A DNA stretch of 64,000 nt from Prionace glauca (Eukaryota > Chordata > Chondrichthyes > Carcharhiniformes > Carcharhinidae): NCBI GenBank assembly GCA_037974335.1, contig CM075760.1, positions 37,023,609 to 37,087,608 on the forward strand, given 5' to 3'. The notes beneath the pieces are model-generated. The model saw only the letters and a program-made list of their open reading frames with translations. It had not been told where the DNA came from and ran no database searches. Of the stretch, positions 21,310-31,479 are shown piece after piece. Numbering within the stretch: position 1 is the stretch's first letter; each line of letters begins with the position of its first letter. The translations under genes and the position numbers were made by a program.

Positions 21310-21689
21310 CAGAATTGGAATAACTGACAGGTTATTGTTTGATACTGACAGTGGCAGAGTAACACACACTGGAATTTAAATACATTATATCAATAGATCA
21401 TGACTCAGTCACACTATCAAATGAAACCTAAATTTTGGTTATGGTGCACTGGATACTGACTGTATTATCATTACATTGGATCTAATGCTGTGTTCACTAA
21501 AATACTGCAATGTGACTCTTATTATGTGAACAAACACTGTTTATGTTGCACTCAGAGTCAGTCAGTGTTTTGCTGTGTTTTCTCTGTGCTCCATCTCCAC
21601 TCTGATTGGACTGGAGCCTGTGTGTGGGTCATTGTTACACTGAGACTCTGTTATTATTGGACAAGCAGCAAGTCATTGTCACAATACTG
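21310..21689. other. No gene recognised
   Basis: Spacer before a CpG-rich region. Confidence 0.35.
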
Positions 21690-22110
21690 GTCTGATTGAC
21701 AGCGGCGCGGACCATTGGGAACAGGGGGCGGTGCTGGAGGACTGATCTGGAGCGCTCGATCCTCCAACCAATCGGAACGAAAGATGGGCGGGCCCAGCTT
21801 TGACTGGAGCATGCGCAGTGTGAGTAATGGCGATGGAAAACGGTTTTTGTTTTGGGCTCGGAAATCTGTTCGAGGTGATTGGCGGTACGGAGAGAGCAAT
21901 GGATCGCCCAGACGGGTGAAAACGCTGCGTAAGCATGTGGTGTAAGTAGCAAACCGCGGAAGAGGTCTTCCCGGACCCAGTTTGTACCGAGCAGGGCCGC
22001 AGCTCCTCAGGTTCGCTCCGAGTTACCGTTCGCCATCTTTATTGGGGGCAATATGCAGCGGTGCGCACACGAGGCCGCCATGTTTGTGTAGGGCAATGAT
22101 GTCATTAAGT
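21690..22110. promoter_or_regulatory. CpG-rich candidate promoter
   Basis: The region is dense in CpG. It has CCAAT-type boxes (ccattggga at 21712, ccaatcgga at 21768 and gattggcgg near 21880), GC boxes (gggggcggtg, gggcgggcc), an NRF1-like GCATGCGCAG (21809-21818), and YY1-like 'gccgccatgttt' (22075) and 'cgccatcttta' (22032). A donor-like gtaagt lies at 21941-21946. The motif mix fits a housekeeping promoter, possibly bidirectional; no exon with a recognisable product follows. Confidence 0.5.
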
Positions 22111-22299
22111 GGGAGGAGCTTGTTCCCCATTGTTCAGAATGGAGACAACTTGTCCATCAAACTGCATCAACTCTCTGAGTCCCAATGTCTCATTGATGAG
22201 GCAGAGCGGTGACAGAGAACGAAAAATAAAGGGAAATAAAAACAGAAAATACTGTAAAATCTAAGCAGATCTGACAACATCTGTGGAGAGAGAATAGAA

Positions 22300-22553
22300 C
22301 ACTCTCCCCACTCACATTGTCTGTACCTTTAAGACTTGATTAACTGCAAAAATTTGCATTCCAACCATTATTTTGTGAATTGAGTTTGTGTCTTTCTATG
22401 CCTTGTTTGTGGACAGAACTCCCACTCACCTGACGAACGAGCAGCACACAGAAAGCTAGTGGATTTTGCTACCAAGTAAACCCATTGCACTTTAATCTGG
22501 TGCATTGAGACTTCTTACTGTGTTTACCCCGGTCCAACACCGCCATCTCCACT
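22300..22553 (+). mobile_element. Penelope-like element 3' end, diverged
   Basis: The sequence 'ctcacctgacgaacgag', 'aaagctagtggattttgct' and the terminal 'cttactgtgtttaccccgg' follow the 3' UTR of the family in the same order as 10880-11110. No coding part and no clear target duplication. Confidence 0.75.
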
Positions 22554-22754
22554 TCAGAGAAAATAGAACCAACGTTTCGAGACTGGATGACCCATAAAGC
22601 TTGTACATGTGTAAACAGAGCATGTAAACTTCGACACCTCCATGTACCTTTGTACACCTCTATCAATCCACTTTGCTCCAAGGAGAACAACCCCAATTTA
22701 TCTGAAAAAGAGGATACTGCAAGAAGGTAAAAGTGAAGGTAAGAGTTTTATAAA

Positions 22755-23480
22755 TGTTCTTAAATAATTTAATTGGTGCTCAAAATGTCAGTCAGTGGGG
22801 TTAAGTGCTGCACTTGTGAGATGTGGGAGATCTGTGATGCTTCCAGCGTCCCGGATGACTAAATCTACAGGAAATGCACCCACTTGCAGCTCCTTACGGC
22901 CAGCATGGATAGGTTGGAGCAACAGTTGGATGCACTTAGCAGAATGAAGATGACGGAAAGTGTCATAGATAGGAGCTTTAGAAACTTGGCCACACCCAAG
23001 GTGCAGGCAGATAGATGGGTGACTGCTAGAAGGGGCAGGCAGTCAGCATAGGAATCCCCTGTGGTCATCTCCTTCTCTAACAAGTACACTGTTTTGGATA
23101 CTGTTGGAGGGTTATAGCCTATTGGGGGATAAATACAGCAAACAGAGCACTGGCACCACGGCTGGCTTTGTTATTAAGCAGGGAGGTACAAAGAGCACTA
23201 GAGCAATAGTTATAAGGAGCTCTATAGTTAGGGGTGCAAATAGGTGCTTCTGTGGGCATGAAAGAGACTTCAGGATGTTGTGTTGCCTCCCTGGTGTCAG
23301 GGTCCAGGAAGTCTCTAAAAGGGTAGTAAGCATTCTGAAGTGAGAGAGTGAACAACCAGTGGCCATGGTACATATTGGTACACAGGTAGGAAGAGTGACG
23401 ATGTCCTGCAACAGCAGTTAAGGGAGTTAGGTAGAAAGTTAAAAAGCAGGACATCTTGGGTTGTAATCACAGGATTGCTC
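22755..23480 (+). mobile_element. CR1 LINE ORF1 fossil (zinc-knuckle-like start and esterase-like domain)
   Basis: The plus-strand frame pieces read CCTCEMWEICDASSVPDD, then MDRLEQQLDALSRMK (a short coiled segment). Next come VIRSSIVRGANR with FCGHERDFRMLCCLPGVRV (23200-23290), then VHIGTQVGR and LRELGRKLKSRTS...ITGLLPVP. This is the SGNH-esterase-like ORF1 of CR1 elements (GDSIVRG..., VHIGTND...). Several stops make it inactive. ORF2 does not follow. Confidence 0.75.
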
Positions 23481-23499
23481 CCTGTGCCACCTATCCACT

Positions 23500-24790
23500 G
23501 TCATCTCTTAAAGTAACTCTCCCCAATCTATCAAGGCCAACTCACGTCTCATAACCTCATAGTTTTCTTAAGATTGAGCACCCTCATCTCCGAATCAACT
23601 ACCTCATTCTCCAGTTTGATTTTAAAAAATCTATCATGTTACAGTTGCTCATCCCGAAGGGGTCTGGTACAATTGGATTGGCAATGATTCCCTTCTCACT
23701 ACACAGTACTGGCTTGCTGGCTTGCTCTCCAGTTGGTTCCTCCACATATTGGTCAATTAAACCATCCTGTATACATTCCAGGAATTCTCTTCTACGGCAT
23801 TGTGGCTAATTTGATTTGCTCAATCTATGTGCAAATTAAAATCATGATGTGGGTGTGCCGGCATTGGACTGGCGTAAACACAGTAAAAAGTCTGACAACA
23901 CCAGGTTTTAGTCCAACTGATTTATTTGATAATATTCTCACAAGCAAGTAAGCTTTCGAGGGGACTGCCTCTTCGTCAGGTGAATGGAGAGTTCTGGCCT
24001 CAGACAGAGCATATAAAGCACAGATAGTTGCTGATTAGAATGCGAATCCTTACACCTAATCTGCTGTTCAAGTCTTAAAGTGGCTGATAATGTGAGTGGA
24101 AGGAGTACTGATCACAGTTTAAAGAGATGTGTATTGTCTCCAGACAGTACAGTAAGTGAGGTTTTGCAAACCCAGGCAAGTCACGAGGGTTACTGATAGT
24201 GCGACATGAACCCAAGATCCCTGTTGAGACCGTCCTCATGTGTGCGGAACTTGGCTATCAGTCTCTGTTCAGCGACTCTGCGCTGTCGTGTGTCATGAAG
24301 GCCGCCTTGGAGAATGCTTACCCGAAGGTCAGAGGCTGAATGCCCGTGACCGCTGAAGTGTTCGCCAACAGGAAGGGAACAGTCTTGCCTGGTGACTGTC
24401 GAGCGATGTTCATTCATCCGTTGTCGTAGCGTCTGCATGGTCAATCAGCAACTGTCTGTGCTTTATATGCTCTGTCTGAGGCCAGAACTCTCCATTCACC
24501 TGACGAAGAGGCAGTCCCCTCGAAAGCTTGCTTGCTTGTGAGAATATTATCAAATAAATCGGTTGGACTAAAACCTGGTATTGTCAGACTTTTTACCAAA
24601 TTAAAATCATCCATGATCACCAATACTCCCTTATCACATGCATCTCTGATTTTGTGTTTAATGCCATTCCCAACATCACCACTGCAGTTTGGAGGTCCAT
24701 ATATGACATCCGCTAATGTTTTTTGCCCTTCGGCGATGTGGGGGGGCAGTGTAGAATTCTTCAATGAGCCCCTTGATTTTAGTTTACTAC
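23500..24790 (-). mobile_element. LINE endonuclease-region fragment, minus strand, split by a Penelope-like insertion
   Basis: The minus-strand reading from 24764 gives DVIYGPPNCS, then CDKGVLVIMDDFNL, which fits the exonuclease/endonuclease motif (VIxGDFN) of CR1-clade LINEs. The reading resumes beyond the insertion with NAVEEN-like and PIQLYQTP-like pieces to about 23640; the rest to 23500 is unclear. Confidence 0.6.
23832..24610 (-). mobile_element. Penelope-like element with inverted 5' end, GIY-YIG remnant and 14 bp target duplication
   Basis: CAAATTAAAATCAT occurs at 23832-23845 and 24597-24610. Between them, 751 bases begin 'gatgtgggtgtgccggcat' (the 3' end, minus orientation) and end with the inverted copy of the same terminus (ggttggactaaaacctggta...). 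The minus frame 24444-24190 reads MQTLRQRMNEHRSTVTRQD, then SLPVGEHFSGHGHSASDLRV and KFRTHEDGLNRDLGFMSHYQ, the C-terminal part of a GIY-YIG endonuclease domain. It is 5' truncated, so not autonomous. Confidence 0.88.
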
Positions 24791-25267
24791 AATGTGTAGA
24801 CTAGATTGAGATGCCTTCGATGTAGTGAGAATTCACAATGTGCCAGTCTCACAACTTTGCTCCAAGTGGGCTGATACTCTTTGAGCCTGGGAGAGCACAT
24901 TTCCACTGAAATGATCCACAAAAGCTGATGAAGGACATTTATTTAATCCTGGACAGTAAATAGTGTTTTTTCTACCACTCCAGATAGGTCTAAAATAAAT
25001 ACATTTGTCTGTATTCCATTGAGTCTACAGCACAGGGCCAGGCCAGTCGACTCAGTCAGTCTGTGTCAGTGTTTATGTTCCACATGAGCCTCCACCCACC
25101 CCTCTTCATCTCCCCCCACCAGCATATCCTTCTATTCCTTTCTCCCTCATGTATGTATCTAGCTTCCCCTTCAGTGTATTCATGCTGTTCACCTCAGTCA
25201 CTCGCTGTAGTGATGAGTCTGTCATTCTCACCACTCGCTGGATAAAGAACTTTCTCCTGTTAGAGCT
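24791..25267. other. No gene recognised
   Basis: Spacer. 24900-24990 may hold a decayed SINE type 2 3' part. Not assigned. Confidence 0.35.
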
Positions 25268-25557
25268 TATTTATTAGTCACAAGTAGGCTTACGTTAACA
25301 CTGCAGTGAAGTTGTTATGAAAACCCCCTTGTCCTCCCACTCTGGCTGCTGGTTGGGTACACTGAGGGTGAAATTAGCATGGCTAATGCACCTAACCAGC
25401 ACATCTTTTTGGACTGTGGGAGGAAACTGGAGCACCTGGAGGAAACCCACGCAGACACGGGAAGAACATGCAAACTCCACACAACAGAGACCCAAGCCAG
25501 GAATCGAACCCGGGTCCCTGTGCTATGAGGCAGCAGTGCTAACCCACTGTGCTGCCC
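25268..25557 (-). mobile_element. SINE type 1, nearly full length, minus strand
   Basis: Reverse reading: head 'agcacagtgggttagcactg' with box-B-like GGTTCGATTCC (25500-25512), the 'gcgtgggtttcctcc' block, the 'attagccatgctaat' block, and the 3' end near 25268 with 'tgtgactaataaataa'. Box B is intact. Confidence 0.9.
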
Positions 25558-25632
25558 TCGAAATCACATCTGGATTATTGAACCCCTTCGTAATTGTAAG
25601 GTCAGGGGGGTGGGAACTCCAGCACACGGACA

Positions 25633-25970
25633 AAGAACATAGAACATTATAGCGCAGTACAGGCACTTCGGCCCTCAATGGTTCCACTGGTTGGCGCAAC
25701 AATCTAATGACCCTCTAGCCTAAACTATTTCAATGTTATCCATATGCCTATCCACTGACCATTTGAACGCCCTTAAAGTTGGCGAGTCCACAACTGCTGC
25801 AGGCATGACCTTACTACCCTCTGAGTAAAGAACCTACCTCTGATATCCGTCCTGTAGTAACCAGCCATTTATTTAAAGCTATGACCCCTTGTGTTAGCCA
25901 TCACCATCCGAGGTAAAAGGCTCACACTATCCACCGTATCCAATCCATTGATCATCTTGTATGCCTCATG
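25633..25970 (-). mobile_element. CR1-like LINE 3' end, minus strand
   Basis: The tail (atgttctatgttctttg on the minus strand) lies at 25633-25650. Beyond it are the C-terminal remains; the frame 26189-25869 ends in MSHEAYKMINGLDTVDS, then MVMANTRGHSFK, matching the YKMxxGxDRVxxxxLFP...TRGH block. It is 5' truncated at about 25970. Confidence 0.8.
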
Positions 25971-25979
25971 GGACATGGG

Positions 25980-26215
25980 TGCCCTGCCCCCACCCATTGC
26001 CCCCCTGCCAGGAGCCCCACTCCCACCCATTGCTCCCTCCCCTTCTGGGAGCCCCACCCCCACCCATAGTTCCCCTCGCCTCCCAGAAGCCCTGCCCCCA
26101 CCCACTGTTCCCCTTCCCCTTCCCCTCCCCCTCTGGGGCCCCGCCCCCACCCATTGTTCCCCTCCCCATCCCGGGACCCCCTCCCCCACCCATTATTCCC
26201 CTTCCCCTCCTCGAG
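25980..26215. repeat. C-rich minisatellite, about 45 bp units
   Basis: About five units of the form 'cccacccattgttcccctcc' plus a variable c-rich part. Proline-rich and glycine-rich frames over it are artefacts. Confidence 0.85.
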
Positions 26216-26590
26216 CCAAGGTTTCTGCTCATGCGGCTGGTGGCTCCGCCCAGAGTGAGAAGCCGCTCAGTGATCTCCCCCCTCCCCCCCAGCCCAGGAC
26301 TGTACATGTCCAAAGGAAGAAGGGAATCTGCACATGTGCGGGGCTGTGCCCAACCTCTGTGACCAGCAAGCTTAGATGTGGACCAATAGGAGAGTTGGAG
26401 GACTGGAAAATCTCTGGTCCTCCAGCGAATCGAACTGCAGGCTTTGGGTGAATGAAGATTGATCCTCAGAAAACCTAGAACTTCCTCATCTCTCTCACAT
26501 CTCTGAGTAAAGCACTCCCCCATTTCCATTTCTTATTAATTTCTAGCTCTGTAATATATTACTGCAGCTACATTATATATTTCCAGTCAT
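26216..26590. other. Unassigned; CCAAT-bearing CpG-moderate stretch
   Basis: Contains 'gaccaatagga' near 26380, and a hairpin-like ggaggactgg...ccagtcctcc-type symmetry at 26397-26425. It recalls part of the candidate promoter at 21735-21775 (ggaggact, gatcctccaacc). No gene was recognised. Confidence 0.3.
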
Positions 26591-26624
26591 AAACTCATTG
26601 CAGCACAGAAGAAGCTAATTGGGT

Positions 26625-27985
26625 AACCTTGAGGACAGTCTGAGGGGGACACTGGGTCTGTGGGACTGACAGTGAACACCTTGAGGAGAGTGTGAGGGGG
26701 ACACTGGGACTGTGGGACTGACAGTGAGCACCTTGAGGAGAGTCTGAGGGGGACACTGGGACTGTGGGACTGACAGTGAGCACCTTGAGGTGGGTCTGAG
26801 GGGGACACTGGGACTGTGGGACTGACAGTGAGCACCTTGAGGTGAGTCTGATGGAGACACTGGGACTGTGGGACTGACAGTGAGCACCTTGAGGTGGGTC
26901 TGAGGGGGACACTGGGACTGTGGGACTGACAGTGAGCACATTGAGGAGAGTGTGAGGGGGACACTGGGACTGTGGGACTGACAGTGAGCACCTTGAGGTG
27001 AGTCTGAGGGGGACACTGGGACTGTGGGACTGACAGTGAGCACCATGAGGTGAGTCTGAGGGTGGCACTGGGACTGTGGGACTGACAGTGAGCACCTTGA
27101 GGTGAGTCTGAGGGGGACACTGGGACTGTGGGACTGACAGTGAGCACCATGAGGTGAGTCTGAGGGGGGCACTGAGACTGTGGGACTGATAGTGAGCACC
27201 TTGAGGAGAGTGTGAGAGGGGGTCACTGGCACATTGGGACAGTAAAACAGTACCTTGTGAGAGGGGGTCACTGGGACACCGAGAGAGGCAAGCAACGCCT
27301 TGAGGAGAGTGTGAGAGGGGCGATCACTGGGACACCAGGGCAGAGAGTTTGCACCTTGAGGAGATTATGAGGGGAGGGCACTAGGATACTATGACAGTCA
27401 GCTCCTTGAGGAGAGTGTTCGAGAGGGTTACTGTGACACCAGGGCAGAGAGTTAGTACCTTGAGGAAAGTGTGAGAGGGAGACACTGAGACAGACAGTCA
27501 CACCACCCCTCCCGCCCCCCCCGAAGTGTGTGGGGGTCACTGTGACAGTGGCATAGACAGTTAGCACCTTGAGGAAAGTGTGAGAGGGGGACACTGAGAC
27601 AGACAGTCAGACCCTCCCCCCCCCCATAGGATCATGTGGGGGTCACTGTGACAGTGGCATAGACAGTCAGCACCTTGAGGAAAGTGTGGGAGGTGTAAAC
27701 TGGGGCAGACAGTCAGCACCTTGAGCAGAGTGGGAGAAGGGACACTGGGACAGACACTCAGCACCTGGAGGAGAGTGTGAGAGGGGGAAACTGGGACAGA
27801 CACTCAGCACCTGGAGGAGAGTGTGAGAGGGGGAAACTGGGACAGATATTCAGCACCTGGAGGAGAGTGTGAGAGGGGGAAACTGGGACAGATACTCAGC
27901 ACCTTGAGGAGAGTGTGAGAGGGGGAAACTGGGACACTGGGACAGACGCTCAGCACCTTGAGGAGAGTGTGAGAGGGGCACAAAG
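26625..27985. repeat. 52 bp minisatellite, about 12 close units then about 14 degenerate units
   Basis: From 26625 to about 27235 the unit is caccttgaggtgagtctgag, ggggacactgggactgtggg, actgacagtgag (52 bases). From 27236 to 27985 the same elements occur with 45-60 base spacing and several insertions. Three units equal 156 bases, so all three minus frames stay open (up to 226 codons) without being genes. It is homologous to the array at 7285-7640. Confidence 0.93.
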
Positions 27986-28146
27986 AGGATTCAAGCCACA
28001 GGTGGATTTATGCAGCACTGGAACTGGGACCGTTTGTTTATGTCCTGTGGTGCTGAGGATTCTCTTCAATATCGACTCAGTTGTCAGGGAACACAACTCT
28101 TTCTGCCAGACCATTGGATGATGGGTAATGTGGGCACTGTCCTAAC
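27986..28146 (-). other. Flanking end of the minisatellite-bearing element, minus strand
   Basis: The reverse reading contains 'gagtcgatattgaagag' and 'gtggcttgaatcctctttg' next to the array, as at 7205-7300. About 45 bases at 28100-28146 also match 39598-39645 in reverse (cgttaggacagtgccca). This supports a dispersed element, possibly LTR-like; the class is not proven. Confidence 0.45.
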
Positions 28147-28193
28147 GCATAAGAACATAAGAAATGGGAGCAGCAGTAGGCCTCCGAGCCTGC

Positions 28194-29790
28194 CCTATAA
28201 TTTGGGAATTATAGACCGGTGAGTCTTACTTCTGTGGTGGGTAAGGTTTTGGAAAGGATTATTAGAGACAGGATTTATAGTTATTTGGAAAGTAATGAGT
28301 TGATTAGAGACAGTCAGCATGGTTTTGTAGCGGGTAGGTCATGCCTTACTAACCTTATCGAGTTCTTTGAGAAAGTGACCAAAGAGGTGGATAGGGGTAA
28401 GGCAGTTGATGTGGTGTATATGGATTTTAGCAAGGCGTTTGATAAGGTTTACCATGGTAGGCTTCTGCAGAAAATGCAGATGTATGGGATTGGGGGTGAT
28501 CTAGGTAATTGGATCAGGAATTGGCTAGCAGATAGGAGACAGAGAGTGGTGGTTGATGGGAAATATTCGTCATGGAGTTCGGTTACAAGTGGTGTGCCTC
28601 AGGGATCTGTTTTGGGCCCACTGCTGTTTGTAATTTTTATTAAATTACAAACAGTCCAAAGATGTGCGGGTTAGGTTCATTGGCTATGCTAAAATTGCCC
28701 CTTAGTGTCCTGGGATGTGTAGGTTAGAGGGATTAGCAGGTAAAATGTGTAGGGATGTGGGGATAGGGTCTGGGTGGGATTGTGTTCGGTGCAGACTCGA
28801 TGGGCCGAAGGGCCTGTTTCTGCACTGTAGGGTTCTATGGTTAATGACCTGGATGAGGGTATAGTTGGGTGGATTAGTAAGTTTGCTGATGACACCAAAG
28901 TCGGAGGTGTGGTAGATTGTGAGGAAGGGTGTCATAGTTTGCAGGATGACTTAGAAAGGTTGCAGAGCTGGGCTGAGAGGTGGCGGATGGAGTTTAATGT
29001 GGAGAAGTGTGAGGTAATTCATTTCGGTAGGAATAACAGATGTGTTGAGTATAGTGCTAACGGGAGGACTTTGAATAGTGTGGAGGAGCAGAGGGATCTA
29101 GGTGTATGTGTACATAGATCCCTGAAAGTTGGGAATCAAGTAGATAAGGTTGTTAAGAAGGCATACGGAGTTTTGGCGTTTATTGGTAGGGGGATTGAAT
29201 TTAGGAATTGCAGCGTCATGATGCAACTGTACACATCTCTGGTGCGGCCGCACTTGGAGTTTTGTGTGCAGTTCTGGTCCCCACATTACAGGAAGGATGT
29301 AGAGGCTTTGGAGAGGGTGCAGAGGAGGTTTACCAGGATGTTGCCTGGTATGGAGGGGAGATCCTATGAGGAGAGATTGAGAGATTTGGGGTTGTTTTCG
29401 CTGGAAAGAAGGCGGCTAAGAGGGGATCTCATTGAAACATATAAGATGATTAGAGGTTTAGACAGGGTAGATAGTGATAGCCTTTTTCCTCGGATGGAGA
29501 AAGCTAGCACGAGGGGGCACGATTTTAAATTAAGGGGGGGTAGTTATAGGACAGATGTCAGGGGTAGGTTCTTTACCCAGAGGGTGGTGAGGGACTGGAA
29601 TGCCCTGCCAGCTGCAGTTGTAAATGCACCTAGTTTGGGGGCGTTTAAAAGATCTGTGGATAGGTTTATGGATGAAAAGGGATTGGTTTAGGCTAGTGGG
29701 TCATTGTTTTGTAACTGGTCGGCGCAACATCGTGGGCCGAAGGGCCTGTTCTGCGCTGTAATGTTCTATGTTCTATGTCCTATGTTCTAT
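28194..29790 (+). mobile_element. CR1 LINE family B, 5'-truncated, inserted in family C
   Basis: The frames encode the RT from NYRPVSLTS-like (at about 28207, as a start-trimmed frame MSLTSVVGKVLERIIRDRIY) through [27 protein letters not shown], then after a [41 protein letters not shown], and FFTQRVVRDWNALPAAVV. The FADD catalytic motif is intact, and apart from the SINE the frame is nearly clean. The tail is repeated ttctatg at 29755-29790. Confidence 0.93.
28655..28840 (+). mobile_element. SINE type 1, 3' half, inserted in the family B LINE
   Basis: The sequence from 'tccaaagatgtgcgggttag' to 'ctgcactgtagggttctatg' is the 3' half of the tRNA-SINE. It interrupts the RT between VIFI and NDLDEG. 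The left junction carries a 13-base inverted copy of target sequence (28624-28636 against 28642-28654). Confidence 0.92.
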
Positions 29791-30339
29791 GCCCTGCCAT
29801 TCGACAAGATCATGGCTGATCTGAAGTGGATCAATTCCACTTTCCCGCTTTCTCCCCATAACCCTTAATTCCCTTGTCTATCAGAAATCTATCTACCCAT
29901 GACTTAAATGTATTCAGCGAGGTAGCCTCCACCACTTCAATGGGCAGAGAATTCCAGAGATTCACCACACTTTGAGTGAAGAAGTTCCTCCTCAACTCCG
30001 ATCTAAACTGTCCTCCCCCCATTATTTTGAGGCTGTGCCCTCTAGTCCTGCTGTCCTTTCTAAGCGGGAAGAAACTCTCTACCTCTACCCTATCCATCCC
30101 CTTCATTATCTTATAAGATCCCCCCTCAGCCTTCGAAACTCCAATGAGTACAGATACAGTCTATTAAATCTCTCCTCATAGGTTAACCCCCTCATCTCTG
30201 GTATCAGCCCAGTGAACCTTCTCTGCACTCCCTCCAAGGCCAATATATCCTTCCACAAGTACGCCGATCAAAACTGCACACGGTATTCCTGTTGCGGCCT
30301 CACCAGTACCCTCTACATCAACGCATCAAATATTGCTGA

Positions 30340-31075
30340 ACTTCATGCAATGCACAAATTCCTGACTGATGGAGGGTGGTCCATTTTTAGAATTCAACAC
30401 CTGCAGAATGCCTGGTGTCAAGAAAGAGGTGTGAAGTTTCTCCACTCTTCTCCTTGTATTTGATTAACTCATCCTGTGTATGGCCATCCATTTTGAATGA
30501 GCATCTACCAATATCAGGAACACAGACCCCATGAACGGTCCGGCACTGTCCATGTGCAGTCACGTCTACGGCCAACCCAAGTGTAAAGAATAGTGACTGG
30601 TGACTGTTCTGTCCTTGTTGATGTTGCCAACACTGACACACAATCGAATATCTGTATCCATACCTGGCCACCAGACGTGGCAATTTGGAGGATCGTCAGT
30701 TTGCCACTCCTGGGTGGCCATGGTAAAGTTCGGCCGGGTTGGGATGGTGTTTCAGGATGACACTCTTGAACCCCATAGGAGTATGCCATCTTCCACAGTC
30801 AGCTGTTCTCTGCCACTCCAATATGGGTGCAATTCTGCTGTAACAGCCTTTTGGTTACCCCCATCAGCTCTTACTTCTCTTCAGTTTATTCAGGACTGGG
30901 TAAGTTTGCCTCCACAGCCAAATATTATTGGCTGCCGCTGGGAGAATTTTGAAAAAGTTCATGATTACTGTCTCTTCCATTGGGGATGCGACCAGTTATC
31001 TGTTAATTGTAACCAGCTCAAGATATCTGCCTTCGCGACTCGGCCTCCTAGTCACCCGTGTTCAGAGGACAATTA
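30340..31075 (-). mobile_element. Ty3/Gypsy-type LTR retrotransposon pol remnant (RNase H end and integrase), minus strand
   Basis: Minus-strand translation pieces resemble the pol of vertebrate Ty3/Gypsy elements: an RNase H C-terminal part near 31000, then the integrase HHCC-type region (a YHGHPG..KL...WWPGMD-like order between about 30740 and 30640). A fragment of the catalytic core lies near 30560-30480. No LTRs, gag or protease are visible and the copy is broken in several places. It is an old fossil fragment. Confidence 0.65.
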
Positions 31076-31300
31076 AGTGTCAACCACATTGTTGCGGCCC
31101 TGGAGTCACGGTTAGGCCTGACCACGTAAGGACAACAGATTTCCTTTCCTGGGACATTGGTGAACCAGTTAGGGCTTTCCGACAATCAACAATGTTTTTA
31201 TGGTCACCAGCGGATTCTAAACTCCAGACCTATTTATTCAAATTCCACCATCTGCTGTGACGAGATTGGAATCCGGGTGCCCAATACATTAGCTGAGTTT
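31076..31300 (-). mobile_element. SINE type 2 (tRNA-derived), minus strand
   Basis: Reverse reading: 'ctcagctaatgtattgggc', a box-B-like 'cggattccaatctcg', 'gatggtggaatttgaat', 'ggtgaccataaaaacattg' and 'gggccgcaacaatgtgg'. It is the same family as 39195-39370, 40745-40910 and 53815-53975. Confidence 0.8.
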
Positions 31301-31479
31301 CTGTATTAATAGTCGAGTGATAAAACCACCTGTCCACATCCTGAGTGTACACATCCTGAATTCTGCTAACCAAGACACTCCATATTATATACGTCTGCAG
31401 AGCTCCTGGAGTGGACAGCATTAACTGCCTCAATCAGGGAGCTCATATTCCAATAATTCCACTTGATGGTTATCTGTAA

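Larger units (their letters stand above)
28148..30322 (-). mobile_element. CR1 LINE family C, minus strand, split in two by a younger LINE
   Basis: The 3' tail (cataagaacataagaaatgg in plus orientation) lies at 28148-28193, and the rest of the 3' region resumes at 29791-30322. Minus frame 30106-29831 reads MKGMDRVEVESFFPLRKDSR, then RRNFFTQSVVNLWNSLPIEV. The two parts are joined by a short duplicated 'gccct' at 28189-28193 and 29790-29794, as expected for an insertion. Confidence 0.85.

Noticed and set aside
25891-26529. Proline-rich and glycine-rich 186-187 codon frames
   Set aside because: They cover a C-rich minisatellite and a LINE end, with no conserved motif.
26587-27295. Overlapping minus-strand frames up to 226 codons with Ser/Pro/Val-rich repeats
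   Set aside because: They follow a stop-free 52 bp minisatellite. Three frames are open at once because three units make 156 bases, and no start context or domain is visible.
30387-30789. Two minus frames as host genes
   Set aside because: They belong to a broken Ty3/Gypsy pol remnant.
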